Of a stretch of 64,000 nt of DNA, positions 42,305 through 54,840 are shown piece by piece. Source of the DNA: Tricholoma matsutake (taxonomy: Eukaryota > Basidiomycota > Agaricomycetes > Agaricales > Tricholomataceae); the NCBI GenBank assembly GCA_026075535.2, contig AP026540.1, positions 8,494,001-8,558,000 of the forward strand, read 5' to 3'. Positions within the stretch are counted from its first letter, which is position 1. Each line of letters opens with the position of its first letter. The position numbers were made by a program, and so were the translations under genes. Below the pieces are notes generated by a model. It saw only the letters and a list, made by a program, of their open reading frames with translations, made no database searches and was not told the DNA's origin.

Positions 42305-43854
42305 ATGAACGATGTGCCCTATACAACTCCAGAGGAAGATCCTTTCAACGTCCAACCTCTCCTACTACAACCACGGCGGAGACGCTCAAGTATGCTCAAC
42401 AAATGGATACAGGAGCAGCAAACACAACCGCACACTATCGAAACACCGACCGATGGACACCTTCCCCTCCAACCGCCTAATGCTTCTTGCGTCGATACTA
42501 CGTCAGATTGCAATCTCGTGTTGGATGACGCGTTGACTTTGAACAGCTATGACCTCGTCGAAGATGATGATATTCCGCTAAATACAACTCATGAGTCAGA
42601 GGTATGTCAAAGTGTAAGCTTGGTGACATTACTCTAATAAAATGCAAGGTCCCTTCGACGCCCATGTTGGCGCGATCTCCGCGTACCTCGAAAATTCTTC
42701 GGACACCCTCCCCTTTCCGCGCTTTCAATCTTTCCTTCTGTTCCACGTCTCCTGCCCTTTCGCAGTCGTCAGAAAGCAGTTGTTCTCGTCCTCGAATATC
42801 GTTCTTCCCTCGCACTCCACAGCACGGTGCTGGCGCTGGCTCGGCCAGGAGCACAGCACAACAACACAACAAGTCTTCAAGCCTGTCCGCCGTCAATCTA
42901 ACTGGTAAAAGTCCATTCAGAAGGGACCTTTTTGATACAGGGATATCTCATAAATGGCGTCCAAGTGTCTTGGGCCATTTTCATGGGTCGTCTACGCCTC
43001 AGACTTCAGTAGTGCCATCAGATATGGTTTACACCCCTTCTCGTCCCAGCGTGTCATCAGGGGACTCGACCACAATTACAACAGATTGTGACCTGCCACT
43101 AACTCCGTCTAGAGTAAGGTTCATGGATTCAATTCGCTCTCTGAACCGATCCAGTGGGAAGGGATTCAGCATTGGCTCTGGAATTGCATCTTCGAGCTCC
43201 ATATTATCCGAAGACAGGTCTGTAGATTCAGATCAGTTGAGCAGGCGCGCTCGTTCGCTGCCAGGTTTAGACATAACATCCTGTTCCACTGTCGACGATC
43301 ACGAAGTCAATACAGTACGCTTACCATTGTCCCCGAAGCAAAAGTCCTGTTTGGCCAGTTCAAATTACGATGAAAAGGAAGATGCTGACTGTCACGACAT
43401 CCCACCAAACTCTATCAGGCAACCCAACTCTACACGGGCTCGTGTGGTTTATTCCTCTAGTGGGACTCTGCCTCGGGTCAATTTTGCACCCCTTAGCTCG
43501 CGCCAGAAGAAGAAAAGGAAGCTTGTAGTAAGTGGTGTTGGCCACAAGGATTTTCGCAAATTTGAAGGAGTTAAACGCTGGTGTGAGGTAAGGCTTTCAG
43601 TCAGTTGTTGTGTTAATTATCGACTAATTACTATCATTAGAGTTTTGGCGAAGTGAGCCAGATAATAAGGATGCCCAACGGAGATCTGCATGTTCATTTC
43701 CGCCTTGCGGAGGTGGCTGACACTGTATGTCCTAATTATGTCCCTTCCATCAAGCTAATTGCCTTTGGAACAGGTCTGTCGGTTGCGTGCCAGAGTCTAT
43801 ATAGCCGGAGTTGGGAGTGTGCAGTTGTCGTGGAGCACTGTCGACAAGCGGTGA
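42305..43854 (+). CDS. Serine-rich protein with C-terminal RRM-like domain
   Basis: Exons are 42,305-42,601, 42,649-43,587, 43,641-43,724 and 43,774-43,854, with clean GT-AG joints. The first ~400 residues are Ser/Pro/Thr-rich and disordered, with several SP/TP sites. The last ~75 residues look folded: KKRKLVVSGVGHKDFRKFEG, VKRWCESFGEVSQIIRMPNG, DLHVHFRLAEVADTVCRL and GVGSVQLSW, a pattern like an RNA-recognition motif (beta strand LVVSGV, helix, strand HVHF, helix, strand). The aromatic RNP residues are only partly present, so RNA binding is uncertain. I do not recognise a named gene. Confidence 0.75.
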
Positions 43855-44813
43855 CCTCTATGCACTCGCTTTGTATCCAAGGTCAATCTTTGACATCTAA
43901 CAATTGATTGTGCTGAACTGACCCAGAACTTCTCAATCTTGTAGCTCCGTCTTGGCTGTAACACCTGTAATACCATTCGTACACCGGATCTCTCCTACGT
44001 CCTGAATGACACCCAACAATGCACATTCGTTATGCCTTTTATGAACCCTTGCGACGGAAACCGAATCATGCCGTACGTGTGTTCACTTATCCTTCCAACT
44101 TTGGTTCATTCGACATTGCAGCACTTTATGCCTACCTCTCACTGCACATCCATCACATCATACCACCTTACTTCGTGACTGCGTTGCATAGTTCCTCTCA
44201 TTTGAGCCAGTGTAATTCGTTGCACTTTTGCACTTTGCCATCATTAGCCCTTTGTACAATCTGCGGACCACCTGCCATAACACCCACACTCCCTCATCTA
44301 TAGAGTTGGTGTTGTACAAGACTTGTACAACTTATGGACTCTATGGACTTTTTCCCCAGTTTTTTATTTGGAGTAAGTTTGACTATGTTTGTCCCCACAT
44401 GGTAAACAAAACGAACCCGTGTCGTCCGAGTCACTGCGTTCTCAACATTTTATGATCAAACTATCGGACAAGTCTTCAGACATAAGATACAGATACAAAG
44501 CACTTCAAGCTTCTAAGTTCGAACTGTCGTTGGATCATAAGATAGTTACAAAGCCAAGAGCCTAAATGCCTGTGCCGACATTCTGAACATCGACTTTGGG
44601 GCCGCGGTGCTTTCGCAGCGTTAATAAAATGAAACGCTGAAACACCAGCAAGTTCAATTATATAACACCACTAATGTCAACGGTCGACCTACCCACAACC
44701 AAGCAATTCCTTTGTGTTGGCCCGTATTTGCCTGGTCGTGCGTTGACTCAATGTCCTCACGTTCAGACTGCCCATCAAACTCCATTCTATCCGACTCATC
44801 CTTCTCAAGAGCG
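43855..44813. other. Stretch without a recognised gene
   Basis: Several open frames (for example 44,019-44,303) show no domain, codon texture or splice pattern that I trust. Nothing repeated within the window was seen here. Confidence 0.4.
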
Positions 44814-45147
44814 TCAGGCTACACCCTCAATAAACATGGGCAAAGGGAAAAAGGAAGGTACACATGCCAGAAGGAAATTGTCACCAAACTCGACGCTTTC
44901 GCGTCCACGATGATCTATGGTTTTCTGCAAAAAGCAAGAATGAGCATGGCGAGAATTATACCTGCAGTTTGGGGGTTACCATTAGATCCTGGGCATGCTC
45001 CAGCGATCTGAAGTAGGGGCCAGGCATTCCGAGACGGGTAGTGGAGTAATGGTCATGGAGAGCGAACGAATCTCGCTTCGAGGAGAGTACAAGAGTGAAA
45101 GAAGGGAACGTCGGGCCACGGATAGGCATTTTTGGGTAGGTAAACAA
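44814..45147 (-). CDS. Possible small two-exon gene, function unknown
   Basis: On the minus strand, ATG at 45,147 opens MPIRGPTFPSFTLVLSSKRD and runs to about 44,961. A 40-bp GT-AG intron follows (gtataat...ttttgcag). The second exon reads KTIDHRGRESVEFGDNFLLA and ends FIEGVA at TGA 44,814. The product would be about 95 residues. It has no recognised domain and could be fortuitous; the intron is the main support. Confidence 0.3.
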
Positions 45148-47701
45148 GGTTTAGAGTCAACGTCGTCACTGGACGATGAGGACGAGTAAAGGAATGTGGG
45201 GAGTGAGGAAAGAGAGTTGTGGAAAACAAGCTCCACGTCCTTTTAAGGGTATACTATAAGAGAAGACCAGAGCACGAGCTAGCACGAGGCGGTGCGCGAC
45301 AGAGTCCGAGTCATTCAATAACGAGAGAGAAAATGGGCCTGAGAAATCGACCAGGGGTGTTCCAATTCGGGCATTCCTGAAGAAAATCCGGACCCTCAAT
45401 TTCGCTTCCACGAGTAGAGCATTGCTTTCGTGCGCCAGTTCTTGAACGGAGGCCTGATCAATTGCATTACTCCATAATCATGAGGATGCAAGCGTGGACA
45501 TTCAACAAGCTTCAATCGACGACACTCTGAGCCTTCAAGAGGTCGATGTGCATCCCTCTGAGGCTCGAAGCTGCATCAACGCTGGCCACGATAATCGTCA
45601 GTCTAGATACAAGGCCTGGACCACTGCTATCAATGGAAGCCACAGTCCAGGAAGCTCGGTCTTTGGTCGGCTTCCACCCGATAGGTCGCGAGATCCGCTG
45701 GCCACTTCCAACTCGGAGTGCAGGAGGATTATTCCAAAGTAATTATGCAAATGGAGGCAACTTTTTCTAAGCACTGAGAGCAAGGTATGAACAGTTCATT
45801 GACCAACAGGCTGAGTCTTGGCGGCGCGCCGTACGATCCAGACAAGAACGATAGGAACACACTCCATTTGAGTTATGCGGCTGGGTAGGGTGGCGTCGTA
45901 TCGTTGTCGTCTAGATCATGGAATATAGAGGGTGAGTCAAGCCGTCCATTTAATTTTAGATCAACGTGGCCCTCGATGACACTGCACAGAATGTCTGTGG
46001 AGCCAGGAAAGCTACATGGTTTTGTTGCCAGATAGTTCCGTACCACGGTAAAGGCCCACCTGAACGCGTCGGATCAACACCCCGAAGACTAGCCCGCATC
46101 CTCGGAAAATATGAACAGCAAAATAAGGCACTGATTTCGCTTCTTTGCCAGTGAACACTCGCCCGTTTTCTCGGACTTCAAGACATCGGGTTAAAAAGCC
46201 TTAGTTGTTCTGGTGCAGTCAACGCTTGCGTCGTCAGGTCTTGCGCGAGAGTAAGCGAGGATTGCGAAGAGCCCCAGTCCTCAAGTATAGCAAGTCGGCG
46301 AAGCAAGGCATTCTGCTTGCGCGCAACCATATCTCTGGTCTGAGAATGGATCTTGACGTTGCTTCATCTGCGGGATGCGTAGTGTCAGTTTAAATCCAGC
46401 ATGGCGGCATCCCAGGCAGTCATTTCAACTTTCACATGTGGGCAAGAGCTGCGGATTTGAACTTGATGACAAGGCAAAGCACAAAGTCCGGAAAACCAAG
46501 TTCACCAACATACAAGATTTGAGATATGACAAAAAAAATGACAGTGATCGTGAGTGGTCAAGCTTCAAGCTTCAAGGGTACAAACAAATTGGACCTTCAA
46601 ATTCCTTTCTCAAACCATGTGAACAATCAACGTTCAACCGTGACAAGTTGTAATCTCCTCTCTAGTGTATCATTGCCGTCAAAACTCATCTCCCAAGTTG
46701 TCAGCTCAACGATCTAGACTAGTAATCGAGGACAAAATACGATCACAACGAAGGACATTACTCTCTCCGTGATTCAGCGCCCTGTCATGCATTTGAACGT
46801 TGAGGATGAGGAAAGTGGCATTCCAGCATGGTGAGTTGTCAAACATCTGAAGGACGGAAAATGTTGGCTCAGTTCACGGTTTCAGATGGCCAAAGTCTCC
46901 CGCATAACATCGACAGGCGACATCCAAAGGCACCAGCTATCACGAAGGCGAACAGGTAGACAACTGTGTTATTAATGAACCTTGCAAGCATCCCAGGGGG
47001 AAAAAAAACAACAGCCTTCGAAGACGCCTGCCATCCCTGCAACAGATCCTCCTTCGCCAGAAGTTTGATGTGTGTACTTCATAGAAAAGCATTTCTGCAG
47101 CTGTCGTTAATCGTGTTGCAATATACTTCATGGAAAGGGTGTTTACCTCCTTTACAATCTGACTTGGATTCAGGAACGATGTAGTGCAAGGACACCAGAT
47201 GCCAGTGACAATAACTATATTGTTTCAAACTCTTCGTTTGCGACAAGAATAATGCATGTCGGCATATATTCATCGCGTCGACTAGATTCCATGCTTTGCG
47301 GTTTCGGTAGAGGGACTAATGTTTCAATCATCTCCCTGGGACCGATCGACGATCCGCACTGGTTAACTTTGTCTCGTAATACATGTATGAAAAATAAAGG
47401 AATGTAAACGTCGTGCGGACGTGAGTAGTAGTGATCTAAAAGTTGTAGGATATGATATCGATAACAAATGCAAAGTAGAACTTGAAAGGCACGGGGAAGA
47501 TGGATGGTTGTACGAAAGGCGGACGATGGCAATTCCGCAGGTAGAATTATAGTAAAAGTCCATGGAAATGAATAGAAGACAAGTGAATTGCAATGAGTCA
47601 TCGGGTTTGTAACCGAGACCACGGAACAAACGAATGCAGTAACAGGTATAGAAATGCGAAAATCATGCTCAAGGTGAAAAATGCGAAGTATATCTTTTAC
47701 C
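45148..47701. other. Long stretch without a recognised gene
   Basis: Many short frames occur on both strands, including protein-like patches near 45,546-45,770 (plus) and 46,200-46,370 (minus), but none joins into a convincing gene. A 560-bp minus-strand frame (47,215-47,775) lies in the 3' region of the next gene and looks fortuitous. Decayed genes or unannotated non-coding RNA remain possible. Confidence 0.4.
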
Positions 47702-50700
47702 TCAGCGCCCTGCACTCCATTGGTTCCAATCGCCGGAGTTCTGAGGTGTTCGTTCACTTTGACCATATCCAGCATTGTTCATGTTTCCGCGAGGATGGCG
47801 ACCAGGAAAAGATCGAGGCTGATAGTATCTACCGTGGTTGTAGGTATGACCCTGATCTCTGCGGACTGGTGGCCGCCTATATCCAGGACCGTTGGCCTGC
47901 CCACCCATGTCATTATATGCCCCGCGGAAGGCAACGGCAGGATTTTGTGGATTGAGATGCGGAGGAACGTGCTGAGGGGCTTGAGGAGGTATAAGACCTG
48001 TATTCGTAGACCAGCCCATATTTGCCGATGAAGGGAAAGGTCTAGACGATAAAGGTGGCGGAACAGGATAAGGATAGCTGTGTGATGGAGGGAAGGATTG
48101 CCAGTTAGCCTGAGGCACAGCTGGGGGGACGACCCTGCCCGCCATGTATCGATCAAGAGCTTCAGGCTGATACACAGCAATAAGTGTCCCATGTTCGTTT
48201 TGAATAAATCCGGTGGGTGCCAAAGGCGCCCGGCTATCTAAGTGCTGGGATTCCACATTCGCAGTACTCGCGGGCTGCGTTGCCTGCTGCGGGGGGTATG
48301 GTATATATGACTTAGGTTCACAGATGTCAGGTCTAGAGGAGTGAGTGATTGCTGGAGGTACTTACACCATACATGCCTGCCGAAGGCCAAGGATTTTGAA
48401 CGGCTGTCGTTGACCCAGTTGTATCCGTGGCCGGAAGACTTGTGAAGACCTGAGGAACAGGCTGACCTGCCACGGGATACCCAGGAAACGGAAAGTAGGG
48501 CATTGGGTACGGCATTTGTTGTGCATAAGGATGCAACCATGGCGGTGGCACATAATATCCGCTACCAATGGGATAAGACAACGCAGGTGGCGGGATTGTG
48601 GTTGAAGTCGAAGAACTAAACGAAGAAGGAGGGGGAGTGAGTGCCGCTGAAAGCGGCTCATCGTACCATTCATGGTAACCTTCAGACTGCGAAAGTGTTT
48701 TTGTTGGTGCAGCGGAAGGTTCCGGGGTCGAGCGTTGAGAATCCGTGGATTGATTGCGCCCATGACGATCGTTTTTAATTTCCTCCTCCGATTGCGCCGA
48801 ATTCTTGTCTACATAAGCGGGCTGCTCTGGTCCATCTCCTTTGTTACTCGAATCAGGAGGAATAACAGAAGGAGGGGACCCAGCGGTAGCAGCGCGATTG
48901 AGACCCTCTTGAAAAATCGGCCTTTCGGTCGGCTTACCATCAAAATGGTCAGGAAAGCGACGATGGGTATTGAAGTGCTGCTGGAAACGTCCGCGTCCTC
49001 TGCTATGTCTCCATGGACCCCGGGGTGGGTTGCACTCGCGAAGTTGAACTCGCATTGCACGACCTTCATAAACGCGATTGTGCTGAAACTATGTGACACA
49101 AAGTCCTGATACCAAACACGTTGAGATAACACACCTCTTCGAAGACAGCACGAGCGGGAGACTCAGTGTTATTAAACTTGACAAAGGCGAAGGCTGCGTG
49201 CGAGTTTGCTGTTGTAGATATCACCAACACTGCTTCAGCTTGGCTGAACAATGATTCTCTGTAGATGAAACCCACCAGGTCGTACAACTTTGACACTTTC
49301 CAACCCACCGAATCTGGCGAAGAAACGCTCCACCTTCGCTTCGTCCCATGCACCAGGTCCGAATGTCTCCAGACCTCCAACAAACAAAGTGGTGGGATCG
49401 AGCTCCCTTTCATTTCGATCTGAATCGCCGTGAGGTTCATGCTCCTTGCCATCATATTCCTTGAAAGCAGAAGTGTGCAATCCACTGGTGTCCTCGGTAG
49501 GTGTGATCGGGAATAGTGATCCAGGCGTTTTCGGAGTAATTGGTGACATTCCCAATCCTGGAGTTGGGGGCATTTCAAGTTCCTGTACCTGACAGTGAGG
49601 TTGGAAAGACACCTCGAGCGACCCTCCTAATGTAGCAAAAGAAACCTCGCGAGGCGAGGCTAGCTGAGATGCTGTCGAAGGCGATGACCTAAACTCAGAC
49701 GCTTAGCATCAGAATAATTTCGCAACGCGCGAGGGAATTAAGACCTTGGGGATGTCCGTATCGACGTTATCTTTTCACTCCAGACGCCATGCTCGGTCTT
49801 GGCCTGTCCCTGCACTTTGCTCAAGGGTGGGAAGTCCATCTCCGACCACTCATCCGTTTTAGGTGTCGGGTCTTCTAGAGCTTTCAGAGACCCTGGATGA
49901 ATATCATGGCCAGCTGTTTGCGCGATCCAGTCGTCGTCGTCGTTATCATCTTCGGTTTTTGTAGATGGGGGTATAGATTCTTTTGACAGCCCGTCCGCCG
50001 CCGCAGTGATCGTGTGTGACCCCGTATAGAGCGAATCACTTTCAATGGAACAAAAGAGATTGGTGGATGATGGGGGTTGACCTCGCAAGGATTGTAGACG
50101 ATCTTGAACATGCAGAGGATATGAAACGGCGGTTAAGTGAGGAGAACGATTGGGATAAGGAGAACGTTGCTCAAATCCGAAAGGAGGCGGTTGATGAGCC
50201 CAGGTAACAGTGAGATGCGGGACACGACGAAGTGACTGATTACATGCGATTAGTAACATCCACCAGAGCCTGGAGGGGGAAAAAAACGGACCATCAGTGC
50301 ACTGACGCAATCGTCACGATGATCCCACTTGACTTCCCAACAACCGACATCCATACCAGTAGATCGAGGACAATCATGTGGAGAGGGATAGCGTTTCCAC
50401 TTTTCAATATCATCACTTGCATCTTCAAAAACAGGACTTGCTCAAACAATACAGAACAAAAGCCCGGCAGGTTACATACCGTCCCTGTCAGATAAATTAT
50501 AGGTATCGAAACATTCTAAGCGTCCAAAATACATCGCAAGTTTGCGGATTGCCTGACCAAACGAGAAATTAGTATTTCAACCGGCGGTGGGTATATGGGG
50601 ACAGCAAAATAGCAAGTAAAATCATAGGACGACGTGAGAAGTATAAAATAAAATACTCGCCTCGGCATCATACGTGACAGGTTGCAAAAATAGGCTGGCA

Positions 50701-51572
50701 TTTTCGGACGCAAGAGCCTGATTAGTACGACTGTGATTTTCTGCATCGACTGCCTCAGCGTTATACAGAAGGGAAACAAATCTTGAAAAGTAAGAATGAG
50801 TTAAACGGAATGCAAGAGTATGTGAGTCGGAATTATTTACTTTGAATTCCTTGGCTTCCATACCCTCATTGCGTTAGGGAGATCTAATTCGACGGTTTGA
50901 CCAGCCTTAGGAAGGTCGTTCCCTGTGGACCGGGTCTCTCGGTTGAAAGGAATGTATTGCACTGGGGTACTACGGGAAATAGTTAGTCGAGCCATCTCTA
51001 GAAAGGTATATGGACAGACCGGTAAGAAATGAGTAGGGTCCTGAATGCTCTAGCTGGTTCGTAGCGCAATGTGCGCCCCAAGAATGGTTTTGGGGGATTA
51101 GAATGAAGGGTGTGAATCAATTTAGCTGCAGAAGCAGCATGCTATGGGGATATTGTTGAAAAACATAAAGCAAGAAGAAAATTATCGAACCTCGCATTGA
51201 ACGAACGCGCAAACGCCACCTTTGGAGTCACGGACTACCTTGATATTCTTTACCTCTGTGTGTTCGGACAGGTGTTCAGAGAGCAGTCGGCTTAGCTCCT
51301 GCTGATCAATGGCGGAAGGAAGGCTGCAGAGTAAATGTCAGGGAAAGGAATGGGGAGAAAGTAGAAGAGAGAGATGACCTTCCGACAAAGACGCTTGCGT
51401 CGTGAGGCATTTTATCTTCTTTCTTTTCAGTAAGTTTGGGATCCGATGGGTCGTCCAGAGCAGAAGACTGGGGACCAACGGCGGGATCGCAAAGAGGAGG
51501 AGAGACAGGAGGGGAAGTTGGAAGAGTATCAAAACGAGTACCCCAGGAGCGCATGGAAGATTTTTGTGGCAT
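47702..51572 (-). CDS. Multi-RRM RNA-binding protein
   Basis: This long spliced gene starts at ATG 51,572 (MPQKSSMRSWGTRFDTLPTS). RRM1 has DASVFVGRLPSAIDQQELSR (51,420-51,300) and GGVCAFVQCE. A diverged middle domain lies around 50,500-50,250 (AIRKLAMYFGRLECFDTYNL, then DPHVTVTW-like VPHLTVTWAHQPPPFG). RRM3 has PTTLFVGGLETFGPGAWDEA-KVERFFARFG (about 49,390-49,310) and HAAFAFVKFNNTESPARAVFEE. The C-terminal third is Pro/Tyr/Gly-rich and disordered with RGRGR and arginine-glycine patches, ending at 47,702. Layout resembles fungal stress-granule-type regulators with several RRMs. It probably binds mRNA; I cannot name an orthologue. At least ten exons are present. Confidence 0.8.
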
Positions 51573-52379
51573 GATCAAGGGATAGGATAAATGGACAGTG
51601 GGAGGTAGGGTGAATGTGGAGGGAAGAACCAAGTCACAATCGTCGCAAGGAGACCGGCAAGCAATCTATATTTTCAAAGAAATACTAGTTATTCTGCAAA
51701 TATTCTGCAAGAAATTGTGGATATATTCATTGGTTCGGGGTAATAGACAAACCAGCTATATGCGCCATTATCCACGTTTCGCGACGCCCGACGCCAGCCA
51801 GCTTGGATAGGCGATGGTCAGTCTCGTCTGACCAGCCCTGATCTTATCATCCTCGTTAGCTTCCTGTCATGTCAAGAGAAGCATTTTTCTTCGGTCCGTC
51901 GGGTGCTTGTCCCGTACCGATGACCACCGCTGCAACCAACGACTGTTTTAAATTTCAAGAGCACAAGTCAACTGTTGAGCTCTACACCATATCGAATATG
52001 GTGCGAAGATGTGAAGACAATTAAACGGAGTGAACGGGATAGGATACATATTTGTGGGAGGTTCAGGTCTTAGCGACGATCAGAAGAGCGAGAAGCGCAG
52101 GAGAACCTCAGAACCCAAGGATCTACTGTTTTATGGGGATTGTTTGATGAATATTAATAATTTAATGTTGTAGCCATGCGGTTACACCCCGTTAAGTATA
52201 GATTCATTGCTTCGATGTGGAGACTTGAAAGTTTTCAAAGGAGTCGTTAAAGTCCAAGTTCGGTCCCGAGCATCGTTTTCGTTGCCAGCCAGGGTTGAAA
52301 TTCATAAATAGAAGTCGTCGTGACCAAACAAATTTGTTCAACTTCGCAACTCCGACAACTAATCCAAAAGTTATTCAAA
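51573..52379. promoter_or_regulatory. Divergent intergenic region between the RRM gene and RPB6
   Basis: About 800 bp with no coding signal separates two divergent starts. It should hold both promoters; no specific element was identified. Confidence 0.45.
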
Positions 52380-53072
52380 ATGTCTGACGACGGATATGGC
52401 GGTGGTGGTGGAGGGGATGATTTCGATTATGAGGGCCCGGGGTACGCTCACAACCTGTTTTGTACCTCTCAAATAAGAAAATTTTAACTGCTTACTATTG
52501 CAGATATAATGAAGACCCCTTCGTGTGTACCTTGTTGCCTCCTACTTTTCTTCCAACCGCCTGAGACAATATTTTCTAATGTTTTAGGACACAAACTATG
52601 ACCTTCTGGCGGGCGACCTACCAGATGGAGAGATGCCTCTCGGAGAAACGGGTGAGGATGGAGTTGCCACAGGTGAAGATGGCGCGCAGGTTAACGGCAT
52701 AAATGGTGTGGATCATGACCAGGAAATGGCCCTTGGTGAAGAAGGTGCTGTAGGTGCGGGACTGGCTGGAGAACGGCAACCGAATAAAGTGCGAGTCACA
52801 ACACCATATCTCACAAAATACGAACGGGCTCGCGTGCTGGGGACCAGAGCACTGCAAATTAGGTCTGATATGTCCTGTCCCACGTAGAGGTCGCTCATTC
52901 AACTCTTTGCAGTATGAATGCACCAGTGCTAGTACCGTTAGACGGTGAAACGGATGCCCTCCAAATTGCCATCAAAGAGCTATCACAACGAAAAATCCCA
53001 CTTATCATACGACGCTACCTTCCAGACGGCAGTTTTGAAGATTGGAGCGTATCAGAGCTGATCAGCGATTAA
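52380..53072 (+). CDS. RPB6: RNA polymerase subunit RPABC2 (Rpb6)
   Basis: Rpb6 is shared by RNA polymerases I, II and III and corresponds to bacterial omega; it helps hold the largest subunit. Exons are 52,380-52,441, 52,504-52,522, 52,588-52,862 and 52,913-53,072. The N-terminal half is acidic and Gly-rich ([19 protein letters not shown]), as usual. The conserved C-terminal half reads [20 protein letters not shown], then [40 protein letters not shown] and [11 protein letters not shown], matching the family signature to its end. A 19-bp second exon is notable. It is convergent with CWC25, with 161 bp between. Confidence 0.95.
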
Positions 53073-53233
53073 AGGACTTGCTGTTTCTTGACTTTCTTTT
53101 GTACCACTGTCGTTTTTACAATGTTGTATAATACATACTTACATCCATAGATTTCCCAATGGCTGGGAAAGAGGGAGCTACTAAATTTACATGCAACTCG
53201 AAGGAGGATGAGTTGGCGAGAAAATATAGTATA

Positions 53234-54642
53234 TCAGTCATTATCAACCACCATGCCACCTTTTCCTCTCCTAATTCGGTCCTCCAATCCGCCCGATCCG
53301 CCAAACACTCTCTTCTGTTCATGACTGAGAAAGTCTCCCATACCCTTGGACTTCGCCCTGGCCTGCTCTTCGGCCGCAAGCTCTGCCTTCTCTTTCTCCA
53401 ACAAAGCTGCAAGTCGTTGTTGCCGTTCGGCTGACATAGCGGATGCGTTGGACGACATGGCCGCTAAGCGGGCAGCGCGATCGTTCGCTGCCGAATTCGT
53501 ATCATGTTGTGAGGGTTCATGACGATGGGGCGGCGGACTAGCGCGGAAACGTTTGGATCCCGTCCCTGACCCCCTATCGTCCTGTGGGCTCCGACTGCGA
53601 TACCTCTTTCCGTTAGCAGCATAAGTAGCAATCTTATGTCTTGGTCTTCCACCATCGAAATCCTCATCAGACTCGTCCGACCTGGGCCACACACGCTTTC
53701 CCGGAGGCATACGGCCGTCCCGGACGGGGCTGCGACTACGGCGACGGTAATGTTCAGGACTACGACTACGGTCGGCCCTTCGTGGCAACACATCGTCGTA
53801 ACGTTTGCCGTTTGCAGACCAGGAGCTAGATCGAACTGGTGACCGAGATGGACGGGCATATGGAACTGGGGAGCGACGAGTGTGATAGTCATTGTAGGAA
53901 GGCGACCGACGGTCTCGACGGTCATCATGACTCGAACTCCTAATCTTCCGATGCTTCCGTTCAAGTTTAACTCGTTTCCTCTCTTCTTTTTCCCGCTTTT
54001 TTTCCTCTTTGCTCTTTTTGAGTTTAATGCCATTACGCTCCTGCATCTCTCGCAAACGTAGAGGATTTGACAAAAGTGCCTGGTACGCCGCCTGTTCTTG
54101 TTGTTTGATGGCTAGCAGTGGGTCTTCACGAATTTTGGCAGCGATATCACGGGCGTTGTTTGCATTTTGAACGGCAATGAAGTTCTTATGAGACGCGCCG
54201 AGCTGATATTAATGGTTGAATTCAGTCATTGTCTGATTGAGGTATGTATGAAGGCTCACCTTGGCGTTCTCGTCAGCCGTCAGAATTTTGTCCACCCGCT
54301 TTTTTCCGAGTAGATAATCTTCCAAATCATTCGGATTCTGGCTGTTCCCTGTCGCTGGAGTAGCGTACATCCACTCTAGTTTTTCAGTTCTCTTTTTGCC
54401 TGTTTGCTCCTCTTGAAGACGCTGGAGTTCTTGCAGTTGGCGTTCCTCTTCCTTTTCTTTGCGCAACTGGTCCAATTTCTTCTTCTCTTCGAGCTAAGGA
54501 ACGGAGGAAGTAAGTGAGAAGGTCTATTTCAACGGATCGATAGATAACGCACGGCTTTCTTTTCCTCAAGCCAGACCCTCTCCTGATTCTTCAGCAGGAG
54601 AGGGTGCCAAGACTTCTTCATATTCAAGTCTCCGCCACCCAT
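53234..54642 (-). CDS. CWC25: Pre-mRNA splicing factor CWC25
   Basis: Cwc25 joins the spliceosome for the first catalytic step. Exon 1 (54,642-54,553) gives the hallmark [30 protein letters not shown]. Exon 2 (54,493-54,260) reads [20 protein letters not shown], then [26 protein letters not shown] and the start of a conserved helix. Exon 3 (54,202-53,234) continues [33 protein letters not shown] and then a long Arg/Ser-rich tail with [18 protein letters not shown] repeats, ending in [12 protein letters not shown]. The RS-type tail suits a splicing factor. The start lies 198 bp from the divergent gene at 54,841. Confidence 0.93.
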
Positions 54643-54840
54643 TTTTGCTAAGCTTTTTGGATCCTATGAGTAGGAGTTAGAGAAGGATGCCCGGATGGTA
54701 GATCGAGAGGAAGCCAAGGCCAGTCACAAGTTGAGTCTTGACACAAACCGTCACGTGGACACAAGCCTATACATTAAACTCCACCGCTAAGGCTGCGGGC
54801 GTTGGCTCGTAAGACGCTGTCCTTCTTGCGGCCTTACATT

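Noticed and set aside
45494..45770. Possible gene with protein-like text (GFHPIGREIRWPLPT)
   Set aside because: Two overlapping frames look equally plausible, there are no splice sites joining further exons, and no domain is recognised.
47215..47775. Open frame of 186 codons on the minus strand
   Set aside because: It overlaps the end of the multi-RRM gene in another frame, is rich in Leu/Ile/His/Ser without domains, and looks like an AT-poor 3' region open by chance.
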